A stretch of DNA of 64,000 nucleotides, taken from assembly GCA_019916065.1 (NCBI GenBank), contig CM034242.1:45320626-45384625 (forward strand). The letters run 5' to 3'. Position numbers and translations under genes: made by a program. This DNA comes from Vitellaria paradoxa (lineage: Eukaryota; Streptophyta; Magnoliopsida; Ericales; Sapotaceae). The notes beneath the pieces were generated by a model. It did no database searches and was not told the DNA's origin. It saw nothing but the letters and a program-made list of their open reading frames with translations. This document shows positions 1 through 14,100 of this stretch, piece by piece (the first letter of the stretch is position 1; each line of letters opens with the position of its first letter).

Positions 1-3000
1 AATTACTATAATCGGGCTGACCATGATGGCTGTAGAGGTATTAGCTATTGTCAACCATCCTCGTAGTAATTCAATGCAAATTCCTTAATATTTTTTTTCT
101 TTTGCTTTACCTATGTTTTTGTTTTTTTAACTCCAATTGTGTAATTCAGAAACCACGATCTCCGGCTTCTGCCCCTTATTAGTGATTTTATTTCTTGAAC
201 TTCAATTGCGGAATTTAGACACTATGATCTCATGCTCCTTGTTAGATACAAAATCCATGCCGGGAGAAAGGTCCCCTCCTAGCATCTACTTTACCAGTCA
301 TTTTGAGAGTTACTCATATGACCTGAAACCCATCTCCACCCTTCCTCTGCGCACTGGCCAGGCATTGGATTGATTGGTCATTGTCTCTCCTAGTAAACTG
401 TAAATGGTAGAAACATGCTATTATTAAACTAGTCATATGATTATCTGATTTTTCCCTGTAATCATTGGTGATAGATGAGATATTTGAAGATATGCCAAAG
501 CAATTCTTGAAATCAGAATATCCAGAATCACCCAGTAATGATATCAGACTGACATTGGCAATATCTTAAATTAGCCGCAAAGGTTGTACAGCTTTAACCA
601 TTTCTAACGGGGACCAAGTTATGGCTCTAAAAGATCTGTTATTTGGGTATTAGATACCACAATCATTCAAGTTTTATTATCTAATAAAAATTAAATGAAG
701 ATGTTGAAAATATTTAGCCATTACTGAATAAGTTTTATTGTTCACGTTGTAGGGCCATCACGCTCTAGTTGGTCTTGCTACTTCTTTCCAGAAACATCCC
801 AAGAATGCCGGGATCGTGCATTTCAGTTAATGGGGGAAAAGGAAGCATGGGAAAAAGGAATTATAACTGGAAAAGATAACTATACATCAAAGGAAATATG
901 GGCTGGTCAGACTCCTAGGTAGGCTCCTGCGCAAATTAAAATTTTCTTGGAATGTGTTTGGATTGAGAATTTGGCGAGGGAAAAGAAAAATAAAAGGAAA
1001 ATGAGAAGAAAGGGGAGGGGAAAAATGTAGCAAATATAAAATCCTAGATGCTTATTATTATTTGAGTGGATTAAAAATTATATGAAAATAAAAGGCATTC
1101 ATCAATGAATTAGTTTTTAAATTTAATTATTTTAAAATTTTCAACTCTTCTGCATTTTTCCTACCATTTTTCACTACAAATCAAGCAAGAGTAGTAATTT
1201 TGAATCCCCTTATTTTTTTTTTGGTAAGTGAATCCCCTTACTTTTACTTTTCCCTTGACAAATAATTGATTCAAACACACACTCAAGGAGTTTACTCACA
1301 AAGACAATGAGCATTATTACTTCTTTATATAACTTTGAGATGCTGTGCAACAGGGTTTGGGGTATTCCTTGGAGTTATTTGCAGCCAACAACAGATATTA
1401 ATGGAACTTTGGTTGCTTATCATCGCAAAATGGACAGAAGATGGTGGCGAGCTCAGGTACAACGAAAAGCTTCATTTTCAGATATATGTATATTCCACAC
1501 GAGAAGTATGGCCATTCTTGTGATAATACTTTCATGAAATTAAAATTTTTCTTATTTTTCCTCCTCACCAGCTAAAATGGTAATAAATGTTCTGAAATTA
1601 TCAGAATAAAAATTAATGCAATCTGAAATTCAATTACAAATGATAGTAATTGAGTCAATGAAAGTGTTTTGGTTAAGATGAGATTGCTAGGGAGCAAGCA
1701 GACAGTGCCATGTGATGCGATTAGTTGCCTTCTTTTAAATTCTTCCCTTAAAGTGCCAGTATTAGAGCGCCCTTTTAAGTGTCAACCTGTATGGAATAGT
1801 TTTCTTGAAAGCTTAGTTTGACTTTGTTGTCCTCGGATAGATAATTTCCATTTCAGACATGAGTCACTCCCTAAATCTCACCTACATAATGAAAACTTGA
1901 GCAAACTTGTGAATATGTTCTTGCATATACGTATACATGTGTGGGTGTGCATATGTTGAAAAGGTTTATATGATGTAAATTGTTGGTGTCCAATTTTTGG
2001 TTCTGAATAAAACTATGTTATTGGTTGCATATTTGTCAGGCGGTCCGCTACTTGATGAGATTTCAAACCGAGTATACATGCAGCTTGCTGAATGTTGCAC
2101 GTCATGCGGCATTTGGATGGGAAGCTGTGAAAATGGTTCTTGCAACTCCTAGCAAAGAATTTCCGGAGGTTTGTTCAAATCTGGGTTCTTACCTATTTTT
2201 TCGGAAAATATATTTATATATATATAATAAAACCTGTTATTTTAGTTTTGTCTCGAAGTAATTGTGAGATTCAGATTATTTTTGTCTTTTCCTCTGTTCT
2301 CCATTGCCTTCCTTGATCAATTTATGTGAACTGACTTGTTTTATTGATGAAACTATTGAAAGCTATAAAATAAAAAGGTTGTCGATCTTTTTAGGTCTTC
2401 CTTCTTTCTGTTATTGTGGTTGTCCTCCATCTCTTTTTATAAGAGTTTCACCTTAGAAAGGAAATACTCCGGATGATTGATAGCTCCATTACCATGTTTC
2501 TTTCTTTTTTTTGTTGGAAAAGTAATTTTATTGAAGCATTAAGAGGATGCAAAAAAGGACCCAAAAGTTGGATTACAACTCCAAACTACCTACAAAACTA
2601 AAAAAGGAGTATAGCTCCGGTTCTTTTCTCCCCTCTATCCAACTGTATAAAGTACACAACAAAAAGCTCTTCAATCTATACTATGGTAATTATGCATCCT
2701 AAAGCCTCTTCTATTTCTTTCACCCCAAACTAACCAAATAATACAAAACGGAATTATGTCCCAAACTCTCACACTGTGTTTGTGGATCCTAATGCCCCGC
2801 CAAGACAGTACTCTTCCTCTTCCAAGAAGACCGATGCCATACCAAAACATGGCAACATCAGGTTCCAGAGCTCCTTGGCCCACAAACACTCCATGAATAG
2901 GTGATCAATGGAATCAGACATGCTCTTGCAAAAATGACATCTATTTTCTATTACTGGCTTTCTACTTAACAAATTATCAATTGTCAAAGTTTTACCTTGC

Positions 3001-4740
3001 ACTAGACACTACACAAAAATGGATACTTTAAGTGGAGCACCGCTCCTTCATGTCTTACCGCACAAGAATTCTTTCCCCCTCCCACTCACCAAATCCCTGT
3101 ACAAAGACTTTACCTGGAATGCACCCGGGCTCGTCAAGGACCACAACAGTTTATCTTCCCTACCCCTCACCTGAAAGGAGTACAATAGCTGCAACAACCA
3201 TAAGAGCCCTTCCATCTCCCATTCAAGCAAATCTCTTTGCATCCTGATATCCCAAGTAATGCTACCCCTTTGCTGCCTCCCGTACCCTTCAATAATAGCT
3301 TGTTTGTTCCATGCCAATGCTTAAATATCCCAAATTAGTACCTTAAACATCTTCCTCCCGGCCAACAATCTGTCCAGAATCACTCTGTTGCCTCTCGCTA
3401 CTTCAACTGCATATGAAACAAAGCTATGCCATAGAGTTCGAATAATCTTCCACGCCCCTGCCATGTGAACCTGATATTGCTTTAGAATCCCACCCTTATA
3501 TTGCTTTCGAACACGGAACATGTTTGTCTTTCATTTGATTTTTAAGTCAAGGATTTAGTTGGTTCCTATAAATTTGAAAATGTTCCGTATCCACCAGGGG
3601 TTTTGAATTTAGTTGGGTATGCTAAGTGGCTTGAAAGGAATGGTGGGAAAAATAAGTGTCAAGAAATTCTGCCTAGCTTTTGTTGCTTCCTGTAGTTATT
3701 TATGTATTAAGACGATATTGAAGTTGGAAGCTGTATTGTGTCAATGCAATGCTGTACTCAAACGGATAGCTTGTAAAAACAGGGCAATATAGCAAGAGAG
3801 CAACTGAGTAGCTGCAATACTTGTATAGTTTCCAATTCCCCGAGCTAAGGCATTTTTGGAAGTTTCTTGCTAATTTTATAAACCTTTATATATATATATA
3901 TATATAAGCATCCTAAGAAGTTGCTCTGTGCAGGATGTTACAGACAAGGCTCAACCAGATATGGAGCAATTTGTATGGTCGAATCACAAACCATGGATTC
4001 CTAGGCCATTGCTAAGCATGCATGTAAGGATGGGAGACAAGGCATGTGAAATGAAGGTGGTTGAATTTGAAGGTTACATGCATCTTGCCGACCGCATCAG
4101 AAAGCGCTTTCCGCACCTTAACAGCATCTGGCTTTCCACTGAGATGCAGGTTTTCCCAATTTTCTCCTCACATATGGTTTGAACCCTCTTTATTTTACAG
4201 AACATTGAGAACTGGCAAACCTAATTATGTCCAGGCAAAACGGCCCAAAAGTTTCTACTTCATTAGATGTTGGAAATAAACACAATGAACCACACAAAAT
4301 ACACCGTAATATAGCAAAATGATAAGTGGTTTAGTTAATTTATTATTAAGCTTCATACATTTTACATTTTCATTTAGGCTTCCAAATTTTTATATGTTGT
4401 CGAAACGAAATTTTAATACTTCTGATTGGAGTTGTCATGTCGTTGTTTTGACTTTGATCAGGAGGTGATTGATAAATCAAGATCATACACCCATTGGAAA
4501 TTTTACTACACGAACGTGACGCGACAAGCGGGGAACATGACAATGGCTGCTTACGAAGCGAGTCTGGGCAGGGAAACGAGCACAAATTATCCTCTCGTTA
4601 ATTTCTTGATGGCTGCAGAAGCTGATTTCTTCATCGGAGCGCTGGGTTCGACTTGGTGCTTTCTTATAGATGGAATGAGGAACACCGGAGGGAAAGTTAT
4701 GGCCGGGTACTTGAGTGTCAACAAGGATCGCTTCTGGTAA
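1..4740 (+). CDS. Alpha-1,6-fucosyltransferase-like protein, 3' part (partial at 5' end)
   Basis: Six exons can be joined in one frame: <1-37, 753-918, 1354-1456, 2040-2168, 3934-4149 and 4462-4740 (stop TAA 4738-4740). They give 309 residues; the start lies before the window. All introns are GT-AG. Exon 5 encodes HVRMGDKA, resembling the H-R-x-D-K sugar-nucleotide loop of GT23-type fucosyltransferases (FUT8/NodZ-like), followed by LSTE at the exon end. Exon 6 encodes ADFFIGALGSTWCFLID, like the late conserved S-S/T block of that fold. By family knowledge it would transfer fucose from GDP-fucose in the secretory pathway, but the plant homologues are poorly characterised and acceptor and linkage are unproven. 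Intron 2 carries a MITE and intron 4 an antisense LINE fragment. From memory, Arabidopsis has the same neighbour pair (fucosyltransferase-like next to a PP2A B'' gene). The exon structure is secure; the exact enzyme name is less so. Confidence 0.85.
950..1282. mobile_element. MITE-like element in fucosyltransferase intron 2
   Basis: About 330 bp bounded by imperfect inverted ends: GTGTTTGGATT near 954 and, on the other strand, GTGTTTGAATC ending near 1276. The inside is AT-rich and non-coding, with purine-rich then pyrimidine-rich tracts. A related copy with shared internal stretches (for example AATTTTGAATCCC) lies at 59405-59707 in a PYRR intron. The GTTTGG end type recalls PIF/Harbinger (Tourist) MITEs. 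No clear target duplication was found, so superfamily is tentative. Confidence 0.6.
2497..3520 (-). mobile_element. 5'-truncated L1-type LINE fragment in intron 4 of the fucosyltransferase gene
   Basis: Read on the minus strand, overlapping broken frames at 3521-3321, 3317-3048 and 3002-2671 encode the C-terminal part of a plant L1 ORF2. These include RGNRVILDR after the RT region and a zf-RVT block with CHFCKSMSDSIDHLFMEC (the C-x2-C...H...C pattern). The poly-A tail appears as a T-rich tract at about 2497-2512 and marks the 3' end. CATGTTT occurs just outside both ends (about 2493 and 3519), a possible target duplication. Several frameshifts and stops show it is dead. It is antisense to the host gene. 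Confidence 0.85.
3886..3906. repeat. (TA)n microsatellite near the intron 4 acceptor
   Basis: A short TA run lies about 30 bp upstream of the exon 5 acceptor of the fucosyltransferase gene. Confidence 0.9.
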
Positions 4741-4910
4741 GAGTGGAGGTCCCATAGGTGGTATTTAGATTTTTTAGCAAGTGATGGTCTAGAATTCTAT
4801 TCTGTATTTGGGGTTTTCATTTTTGTATATTTCTTGTACATTTATTTCCTTAATGAACAACAGAACAAGACAAGACACCACCCACGTAAATATGTATTTA
4901 AGGTTGGATT

Positions 4911-4917
4911 ATTATTA

Positions 4918-4949
<32 letters not shown>
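4911..4949. repeat. (ATT)n microsatellite
   Basis: A near-perfect ATT trinucleotide run with one interruption (TTG), in the 3' flank of the fucosyltransferase gene. Confidence 0.95.
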
Positions 4950-5218
4950 TCTTAAATTTTTGATTGATGATTGTTATTTGTTGTTGTTTTTAAGATAATG
5001 TCAAATGCAGTTACGTTTTAGTTTCCTAAACTTATTCGCTCTCGCAATGAATAAAGTTAAAAAATTGAGTGTAATAAAATAGCACTCAAAATTATTGAAT
5101 TAAAATTTAATAGTTCAAACACATTTATATATATATATATATATATATTGAATTAAAAAGATGTAAATGTGTTTAAACTATTAGATTTTAATTCAACGAT
5201 TCTAATTGCAATATATTT

Positions 5219-5620
5219 AGGGATGTCAATGAAACGGGTATGGACCAAATATGATTTTTCCCGTCCTCGTTTAACAATACCCTTTCCCCCTATTTGTTCC
5301 CATTTTGGGGATGAAAAATTTTCCTATACCTATCCTTGCATGATAATAGATTTTTTGTTCCAGCTTACCTGCCAAATGTAATAACAACTATAAATTATAT
5401 ATAAAATAAATATTAAAATTATTACAAATATTATATATATTAAATAAAAATAGATTATATATATTAAATAAATATTAAAAATATATACATAAATTAATAA
5501 ATAAATATTTAAACGGGTACCTGACAAAATGAAAATTATCGTACATGTTTCTATTCGAAGAATACCTTCAGATTTTTATACTCATTCCTGTTCCCGTTAT
5601 TAGCACTCTCATACCAATCC
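5219..5620 (+). mobile_element. Degraded hAT-like MITE remnant
   Basis: Starts TTAGGGATGTCAATGAAACG and then has alternating G-rich and C-rich blocks (ACGGGTA..., GTTCCC..., ACGGGTACCTGAC). This matches the organisation of the better preserved element at 24950-25705, which starts TAGAGATGGC. I could not find a matching right end or target duplication, so it is probably truncated and the right boundary is approximate. Confidence 0.45.
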
Positions 5621-7074
5621 TTATACAATACAGTTGAAACAAGTACCCACCAAGTACGAATAATTTTGATAACCATAGTTATACTCGAATTAGTATGGTT
5701 TTCAATATTGGCCTTCCCTCCTAGTGCTTTCAAAGTGATAAAATAGAGCAACAATGGTATTAATGTAACAGAAGAGTATTTTAGCGGATCCATACTTCAC
5801 AAGTCATACACTTGTAAATGTTTCACATTATTTTATAAAAAGGCCTAAAATTTTCTCCTAATTGTATAGCATTACCCTATTCAGAATTGACAATAACAAA
5901 GATGGAGTATTCAAACAAATATAGCATCTTGAATTGACAGAAATGAATGGGCGAACTTTGATGAAGTTCCATTGAACAAAGCCTGACAAGATCAGCTATA
6001 CCGCTTTCTTCATCATTATATTAATAACAATATTTGATGTTGAGGAATGAGAATTTTCCATATAAATAACCTAACATAATAATTAAAAAAAAAAAAAAAC
6101 TGTTCAAGTTAGCCCTCTACTTATTTGATGTTGAAGAGAATAAAAAATTTCCATATAAAAAATCGAACATTTAAAAAAAAAAAAAGGACACTATTCACAT
6201 CGTCTGCATCTGCTGATAACAAAATAAGCAGGAAAAAAAAAAGGAAAAGAAAAAGACAGCAACCCAACACAGAGCCCACAACGAGCCCCATGAAAAAGAA
6301 CAATGACAACCCCAAATATAGATCATTAAAAAATAAAATAAAAACAAAATTATACCTTACATCTAAAATAAATGATTAAAGTGCTAACAGTTCTGAACTA
6401 TTGTCAACTGTTTCCGATTTATGAACTATCATATCACCAGTTAGCCTTCACCCACCCCAAGTCAGTATTCTAAATTAGATGCTGCCACAGTAAGATAGCA
6501 CTCTCGAACACGTTTCCATGGTTGGAGTAACTCTCTTTGCTGATCAAATTGAATTTTCAATAGCCAAACCTCACGGAGCCCGCTTATCGACCCTCTCTAT
6601 CACTTATCCAGCAAAATAACTTCACCTTGTCAGATGGCGGGCTTGACATAAGAATTTTGTAACTTCTGCATAGAAACCTGCAGTTACATGCAAACACAAG
6701 ATTCAAGAATCCACCAATTGGATTTTAGCTTCCCATTTGGGCATAAATTTTCATCCAAACAAAATCCCAAAATCTATGCAGGAATGTTATCCCCAAAACC
6801 CTACAGAAGATAAGAGAGAAACGAAAACAGTGGTAGATTTAGTCAGCATTGCATTTTGTTCTTGTTCTCTTTTCCAAAACTTTTCATCACGTTTAATTGT
6901 GAAGACGACCAGTCATTGTAGATTCTGATCCTTCTTTTGTATGCCATGTACACACCAGAAACAAAAGTATGCCAGCTTCACATTTTTTTTTGGTAAATAA
7001 AAAATAATAATAATAATAGTTAAACTAATGAAATTATTGACGGTCCTAATAAATTTTACTTGGATAATATATTA

Positions 7075-8146
7075 CTAAGAAGCATGGATACTAACACATA
7101 ATATGGGTATGACATGATATGGAGAAACTGACACGTTATCACATGATATGGAGAAACTGACACGTCAACTTTTAAATTTGCAAGGACATGAAACGAAAGG
7201 AACACATTAATGAACAAGTATATATTTTTATATATGTATGCAAAAAATAACTATTTATTCATTACTGTACTAAAAATACAATTATCCTTTATTTATATAT
7301 ATATTTTAAAAGATTTTATTTACAAACAAATTAGAAATTTAGACTTTAAAATTCCTAATGTAAAAATTTAAATGATTAGGTTATAATAAATGTAAATTCA
7401 TATTACTTTTTATCTTATAATTTGATTCCAAGTTTCTTTCTCAAAATTACAATATATTTTACATACGACTAGCTTATGAATACGTTTATTTCTCAAAAGC
7501 TTGACGAGTGACACCAACGAAGCACGGATACATCAAATTAGGTGCCACACTTGTATCGAATACTTGGGAGATACAAATACAGCTCAAATGCGCCCAGATA
7601 CGTATCAGATGCACTACGTGGCGTGTCCTAATTTTTTATTTTTTGTTCTGCATAGGATATGGCTATAGAATATGGGAAGGATATAGGAACGATACTTTTG
7701 AGATACGGCGGGAGACCAAATTTAATATTTTAAACTTTATTCAGGGGTAAAATTGATATGATAAAAATTTAATCAAGGGTCAAACTATAAATAAAATATG
7801 TATTTTATTTAAAATATAACTCATTGCAAATTCTGTAGATAATTAATTTATGAATTGAATGGTATTTTTCATGCTATATAATTGTTATTTATATAATATT
7901 TGGTAATATATAGATGCTATCTTCAAAAATATTTTAAATAAAATAGATATTTTACTTCATTTTTTTGTCATATCTTCGCCGTGTCCGTATCTTTATTTTT
8001 TAAAAATTACTGTATACCTTATCCGTATCCGTATCCGTATCCGTATCCGTTTTTATGTCCGTATCCATACTTCAAGTGTTCACTGAATATAGGTAACCGA
8101 CACGAAACTGGTACATCACCTTCCTAAAACTGTACGTGCTTCTTAG
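7075..8146. mobile_element. Inverted-repeat DNA element next to the PP2A stop codon
   Basis: About 1.07 kb with matching ends: CTAAGAAGCATGGATAC at 7075 and the reverse complement of CTAAGAAGCACGTACAG ending at 8146. Near the left end a 25-bp segment is duplicated in tandem (7112 and 7141, period 29); near the right end there is a CCGTAT hexamer array (8021-8050). It encodes no transposase. Flanks are AT-rich (...ATATATTA / ATATAATT...), so a target duplication cannot be judged. It ends 47 bp beyond the PP2A stop codon, so it probably supplies 3' UTR or polyadenylation sequence. Confidence 0.65.
8021..8050. repeat. CCGTAT hexamer tandem repeat
   Basis: Five consecutive copies of the hexamer ATCCGT/CCGTAT inside the inverted-repeat element. 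More scattered GTCCGTATC copies lie on both sides. Confidence 0.9.
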
Positions 8147-8192
8147 ATATAATTCCATCAAAGTCTCGCTTTAATAGCTTACCAATTAGAAA

Positions 8193-11100
8193 TCAAAAGG
8201 GGGCCTCAAGTGACTCATCCCAGACATCTCCACTTCCATTGGATGCATCTTCAGCATCTTCTTCCATTGACAGCCTAATATATTCCCTGTGGGCAAAGCG
8301 GTCCCACTCCGTCAATGTTGGGTTCTCACGCTCCTGTTCACAATGCATAATTGCGGTTGTCAGCAGAATAGTTAAAGCAGTTCTGCAATTATAGATCTTC
8401 TAAATTCCTACAATGAAAACTGTCTTGCATACCTGACGTATTAGAAATGGGTCACGAGTTTCGAATGCCATGAATTTATTGAGGTTAAAAAGGATATTGA
8501 AAATGTTTCCTGAAAGTCGACCAGCTTTCAAGTCACGTAGAGTAATATAGCCATCATTCTGCGAGTAAGAAAACATGAAGTGTCAGACTGCCAATATTAT
8601 TGTTAAATGCTTTAGTTCAAGTGATTGGACGGTCACCCCCTTTTTTTTTGAAAGGTGGGTCACCCCTATTAACACAAACACATCCAAAGAAATTATCTGA
8701 CTGGGGGAATACGTTTAAGATCACATTGTACTGCGACAAAACAGTGCCTTGCCGCCCTGTAGCCACTACGGCTCAACAGACAATATGTGCTTCAATATAA
8801 TAGGACCAATGTATGAATAAATTTAGTTAGACCCATGGACCTTAAGGAGTGATTTGTAGGAAAATGCAGGGCATCTAGAGATAAGAAAATTGCTGAGAAA
8901 TCCTCTGCACCCCCTCCCAAAATAATAATAATGAAGTAGACAGAAACGAAAAAGAAAAAAGTCTCAAACAGGAAACTTAATATTGAATATTTTAGACTAG
9001 AATATTCCGAGTCACTTTATAGAACTAAAATTCCCTCTTCCCCCCTTCAAAATGGAGCAGAGACTGGCATTCTATGACTGTTTAAACGAAAATTACCCCA
9101 CAAAAAAAAAAAAAGAAAAAAAAAAAAAACTCATAGCAAATCCATGGTAGGAAATGATCACGGTGGCTATCAGAAGAATGAAGATTCAAAATTGTCACTT
9201 AAAGATGTATGGATTTACCTCTGGTCCAATCATGTCAACTATCTGACACAAAATATCCTCAAAGAGCACAGGCTCTTGGGCCATGCATTCCATTCTATGC
9301 AGCTGCTCCTCGTAAAAAAATTGCATCTCATTCCTTGTCAAAAGCCCATTTGCATCCAAATCTATGCACTTGAACCTGATTACAAAAATTAATTCAAGTG
9401 GAATTGACAAACCAAAGACGTTTTGCATGATTTCAAACAATCAATTAATCAATCTTCCAGTGACACTTTCAATAAAAGCATCTCTAACAATTTAAAGACA
9501 TGAAGAGAGGAGTACAAAATTATAAATGCAGAAGTCAAGTTGGTGATAATTTGTCTTGATGACTCCTCCATCATGACATTTACAGGTGCCATAACCCTTT
9601 ATTGAATTTTTAAACTATTTTATGGCAGGCTAAAAAATCTATGATTAGGATTAAAAAACCTAAAGGCTATTGTTCAAAGATATGCAATAACTTGAGAGAA
9701 TGCTGCCACCTAAAAATTAGCCCTGATTTGCTGAAATAGCATGTAAAACAAAAAGAATTGTGGGCAATGGTTGCCATTCTTGTGAATAATTAATAACGTC
9801 CACTTTACAGGAAAGAAAAAAGGTTGAAGCATGATTTGGGCTTGTGCAGCGGCCATTGTTAGGGGCTTTTATCTCCATCAGCCTGTAATTAAGAAAGAAT
9901 ATACTTGGCGCCCACAACCGTAACCAAAAGATACCCTCGCCCCTCCACTCCAAACTGATAGCATTATCAACACCAGTTTGTAGGCATGGACACTGGCCAA
10001 CAATGCAACAACTGAATTGTACCTGTAACTTGTTGCTTTAACAACCCCCTAAAGAATTAAAAAGCACTCCAAACTGAAAGCTTATCAACGCCAGATTGTA
10101 GGCTTGGACATTGGACAATGCAACAATGTAATCGTACCTACACTTCTTTAACAACCCCCCCCCCCCCCCCAAAAAAAAAAAAAATAAAGGAAGCCCTTTA
10201 CTGCTATTCTGTTAATACAATTAAGCATCAATGGACTGTAGTCTAACTCTTTTAAGTTTACCCTCAGTGAGGATATACATGCCTCCACTTTGCCCTACTT
10301 AAGGTATGGAGACTACATTTCAGGCTCCACATTCAATGCATCAAAAATTGCATAAAATATATTAAACAAGAAACTAGTGTGTGATTAAAAGTGCTACCAG
10401 CAAAAAACTTGATTAGTCGAGCTAACTAGCACATCCAACATTAAACACCTATGTCAAGATTACAACTTCTCTTTAGAATAGGAAATGAGGCATAAATCAA
10501 AGGCCGAATGAGAGAGCTGCTTTTCTTGCACTAAACAAAAGGTAATGTAAGTTTAACCATATTTAAAGCCACACAACACATTGATGCTTTTTCTTTTTTA
10601 GGGCGGGGGTAAGAAGAAAAAATGAGGTGCATGAAACATGTATGATCCATATACGTACAAATCTATTTAGACAAACGTCTGCGTGCCATGTCAGAACTCA
10701 TGTCCTACTTCAAGAGTTGAAACGTGAAATGCCTATCAGGTCATGGGTTATGTTCATTCCATTGAAAGATTTTCACATCAGGATGTAGGCCATCAGAAAC
10801 TTAAAGTTTGATGACAGTTACAACTACACTAACCTGCAAAATTCTATGCAAATACAATCAGTCAAAAGGCATAGGGGAGGCAAGTTCTTTAAATTTCCTC
10901 ACCCCGCATGACATCATGCTTCCTTCCAAGTTATGTCAACACTCAAGAACTATATGCTTCACACAGATTTTTCAAACTACCAGAGTCAACAGTGCAAGAT
11001 GATTACAAGAACATCTTACATTGACGTAAAGAGGGAAGCATACCAGTACTCAAGACTAGGCTCAGATGATTTATCCTCTTCTGAAAGTATGAAGTAAACA

Positions 11101-14100
11101 AAATCTTCATATCCCATCTTTCCCTCGACCTTACTAGTAAACTTTCTTGGGACCTGGGGAGAATTGAAAGATTAAAAAGGAAAAGAATTAGAAAAAACAG
11201 TGATCAACTAAAAATCTATTTTTTCACGGAGAAGTTTGTTAATCTGACCACAAAAAATATTATCTGAATGACACAAACCTGGGAAAATATTCTATCAACA
11301 ATCCTGTAGGTAAGCGCATGGTTACCATATCTGATAAGGTTCTCTTTATCAATCAGGAAATCATGATCTGTATCCAGTTCCCAAAACTTGCAGTATATCA
11401 CATAGAAGTGTTCATAAGAGAAGTATCTGTAGAAAACATGCAACAGAAAAGAAAGCAATAAGAAAGAATAGTTGTGGAGAGTTGCTCCCTTTTGCTTAGG
11501 AGAATATTTTCAAGGAACCGAGGAACTCTATATGGATTGATCTATATAAATTTTGTGGGTATGGATCTGAATCAACCTTGCTGACGATGAGGATACGGAA
11601 TCATAAAAGGTGGAATAATTTGTAATTGGAGGCATCCCTCAATGCCTTCTATTTAATAAAAAATAAATTAATTTAATGATTTAATAAAAAAAAGAATAAG
11701 AAGCCTCGCTTCCCACCAAACATAAAAAAATTCCAACCCAAATCCATCCCTCCAAACCCCCTTCCTCTTTTCAAGGGGGATAAATAAATAAACAAGATAA
11801 AAGAGAGATATTAGAGAAAGAGAACTACAATAAACAAAATTGATCGGCCTTGGATTGCATAATTGATCCTTTTTCCAAGAACTATAACACTTTCAGTAAT
11901 TAACGTACCTTAAAACTTTGTTAATGTCTTCCTCTTCATCTGCATGCTGCATTGCAGCAATTAAGTTTCCGCGTTTCAACTCCCTAAGGGTAAGACGACC
12001 ATTACCTGATCTATTCATGTAGTAAAATATTCTGTATATTACAGTTTCAGCTGGCCAAATGAAAGAAATTCATGTTAAAACTAATAGTAAGACTTTTTAA
12101 CAGACAAGTTTTTAATCTATCACATTTGGCTTGAGAGGAATGCAAGGATCTTTATTGGCATAACCACAAGCCATCAAGGAATTGTCAACAAGATCAAGCA
12201 TGAAGTCAGGCTGAAAGCTTCCCAGTTCAAAAACATCAAACCTACTGCTACTAACATTGTAATATGTTCAACATGGGGAATTCCTACCCTTTGTATGGGC
12301 TACGTATAGAGATTGTATAGCCTAATTTGTAAAGACACTTTTAACGTTTGTTTTGTATATGAAGACTCTTAGAAATATGCTAATGTAAATATATTATTTA
12401 GTTACCTTATGTATATCATAGCATATCTTGTTACCTTATTCAGGTAATTTGTATTTAGGAAACTCATAAGCCTATATATGTATGTACATATGCTACACAT
12501 TAACAAGATAGAATTCTATTTTTCTCTTCAGAATTTCTTTCTTGCTTTTCATATTCTAACATGGTATCAGAGCCATGTTCAATTAGTTTTCCATAGCCAG
12601 TTGCACCATCACCGGAAACGTCCAAAGGCATCCCATCCCTCCCCCATCGGCGGTCAATTCCAATCTTCCTCCCTGTCCGAAATCATCTTCTGAATCCTGA
12701 ACCAGGCAGCCGCGGCACTGCCAATAAAACTGAGCAGATCCCGATTCTTCCGCACCGTCCCCCTCTTCCTCCCCCCCACACCAACCAACAGACCCTTCGT
12801 TCCATATATATATATATAATATATAATATATATATACACTATATAATTAACTTTTCTTTTTTGCTTAAAAAAAAATCCAAGTTCTTCATCCCTGCCTTCT
12901 CTGCAGGCCTCTCATTCCATATATATATACACAATATATAAATACTATATAATTAACTTTTCCTTTTTTCTGCCAAAGCACTAAACGTGTAACCCACCAA
13001 ACTTTTCCATCAGTAACCCACAATTCTAAGTTACCAAACTAACGTCAACCTTATTTCCCAACTCCCCTAAATTTTGTCTTTTCTCAAACTACCTATACCA
13101 TTCCTTTTTTTTTTTTTAATTTCATACCCACATTCAAACAACCAAACTGTTTACACCCTTTACCCCCCCTCCCGAACTGCTCTTCCTAAGTGTTGTGTTC
13201 TACCATATTTTGCTTCTACAAAACACTGCTTGCTTGGTTATTATCCACGGAACGTATGGATGCTGCTCAACCCATCACCATCATTCTCTCCGGCTCCAAT
13301 TATTTGCTTTGGGCTCATGCCATGTCCAGTTTTCTAGAAGGCCGCAAGCTCTGGCACTGTCTCTGGTGATATCCGTCCTCCCATTAAGAATGAAGATAAA
13401 TCAGACGAAAAGTTTAATGAGGGTCTTGATGAATGAGATAACAAGAATTATCAAATTATTACTTAGCTTCATAATACCTCTATTCCTTTTATTGGGTCTC
13501 AATTTTATCGTTTTGAAACTGCTAGAGAGGTTTGGAATTTCCTTCGTGCTCGCTACACTACTGAAGATCTTGCTCACCAATATCAAATATTGGCCCAACT
13601 CCACCATCTTCGTCAAGAACCAAGTCAATCTATTCACAATTTTTTGGCTCGGAGGCAAGTTTACTGGGATCAACTATTTGCCTCTGAACCTGATTGGACT
13701 AATTCCATTGATGCAAAGAAATTTGCACTCTATCGTGATAATCAGAGATTGATTATATTTCTTATGGCCTTGAATGATAATTTTGAGCCAGTTTGGGCAT
13801 CTCTTTTACATCGCAGCCCTCTTCCCAACCTTGATCAAGCAATCTCTGAGCTTCTTTCTGAAGAAACTCGTCTTGGCTCTTTCCAGATTCAATCACTAGA
13901 TACTGCCTATGCTGCTCACTCTACTTCATCGGGTTCTTCTTGTGGACAACCTTCATACCAACCTCCATGCAAATACTGCAAGCAACTTAATTACTCCTTA
14001 CTTCTATGTCCAAATCGTACATGCATTCATTGTCACAAGCGAGGTCCTAGGCACCTAAATCATTAGTGTCCTAAGAAACCGCCCGACTCTCGCACCAGTA

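Larger units (their letters stand above)
4741..8192. other. Convergent intergenic region between fucosyltransferase and PP2A genes
   Basis: No gene was recognised. The region holds the 3' UTR of the fucosyltransferase gene (about 4741-4900), an (ATT)n run at 4911-4949, a (TA)n run at 5127-5149, a degraded MITE from 5219, and a 1.07 kb inverted-repeat element (7075-8146) next to the PP2A stop codon. The ORFs at 5551-5793, 6121-6379 and 6737-6928 show no family features. Confidence 0.7.

Noticed and set aside
13195..13752. 185-codon hydrophobic plus-strand ORF
   Set aside because: It overlaps the copia gag region in another frame; the gag motif is in the neighbouring frame.
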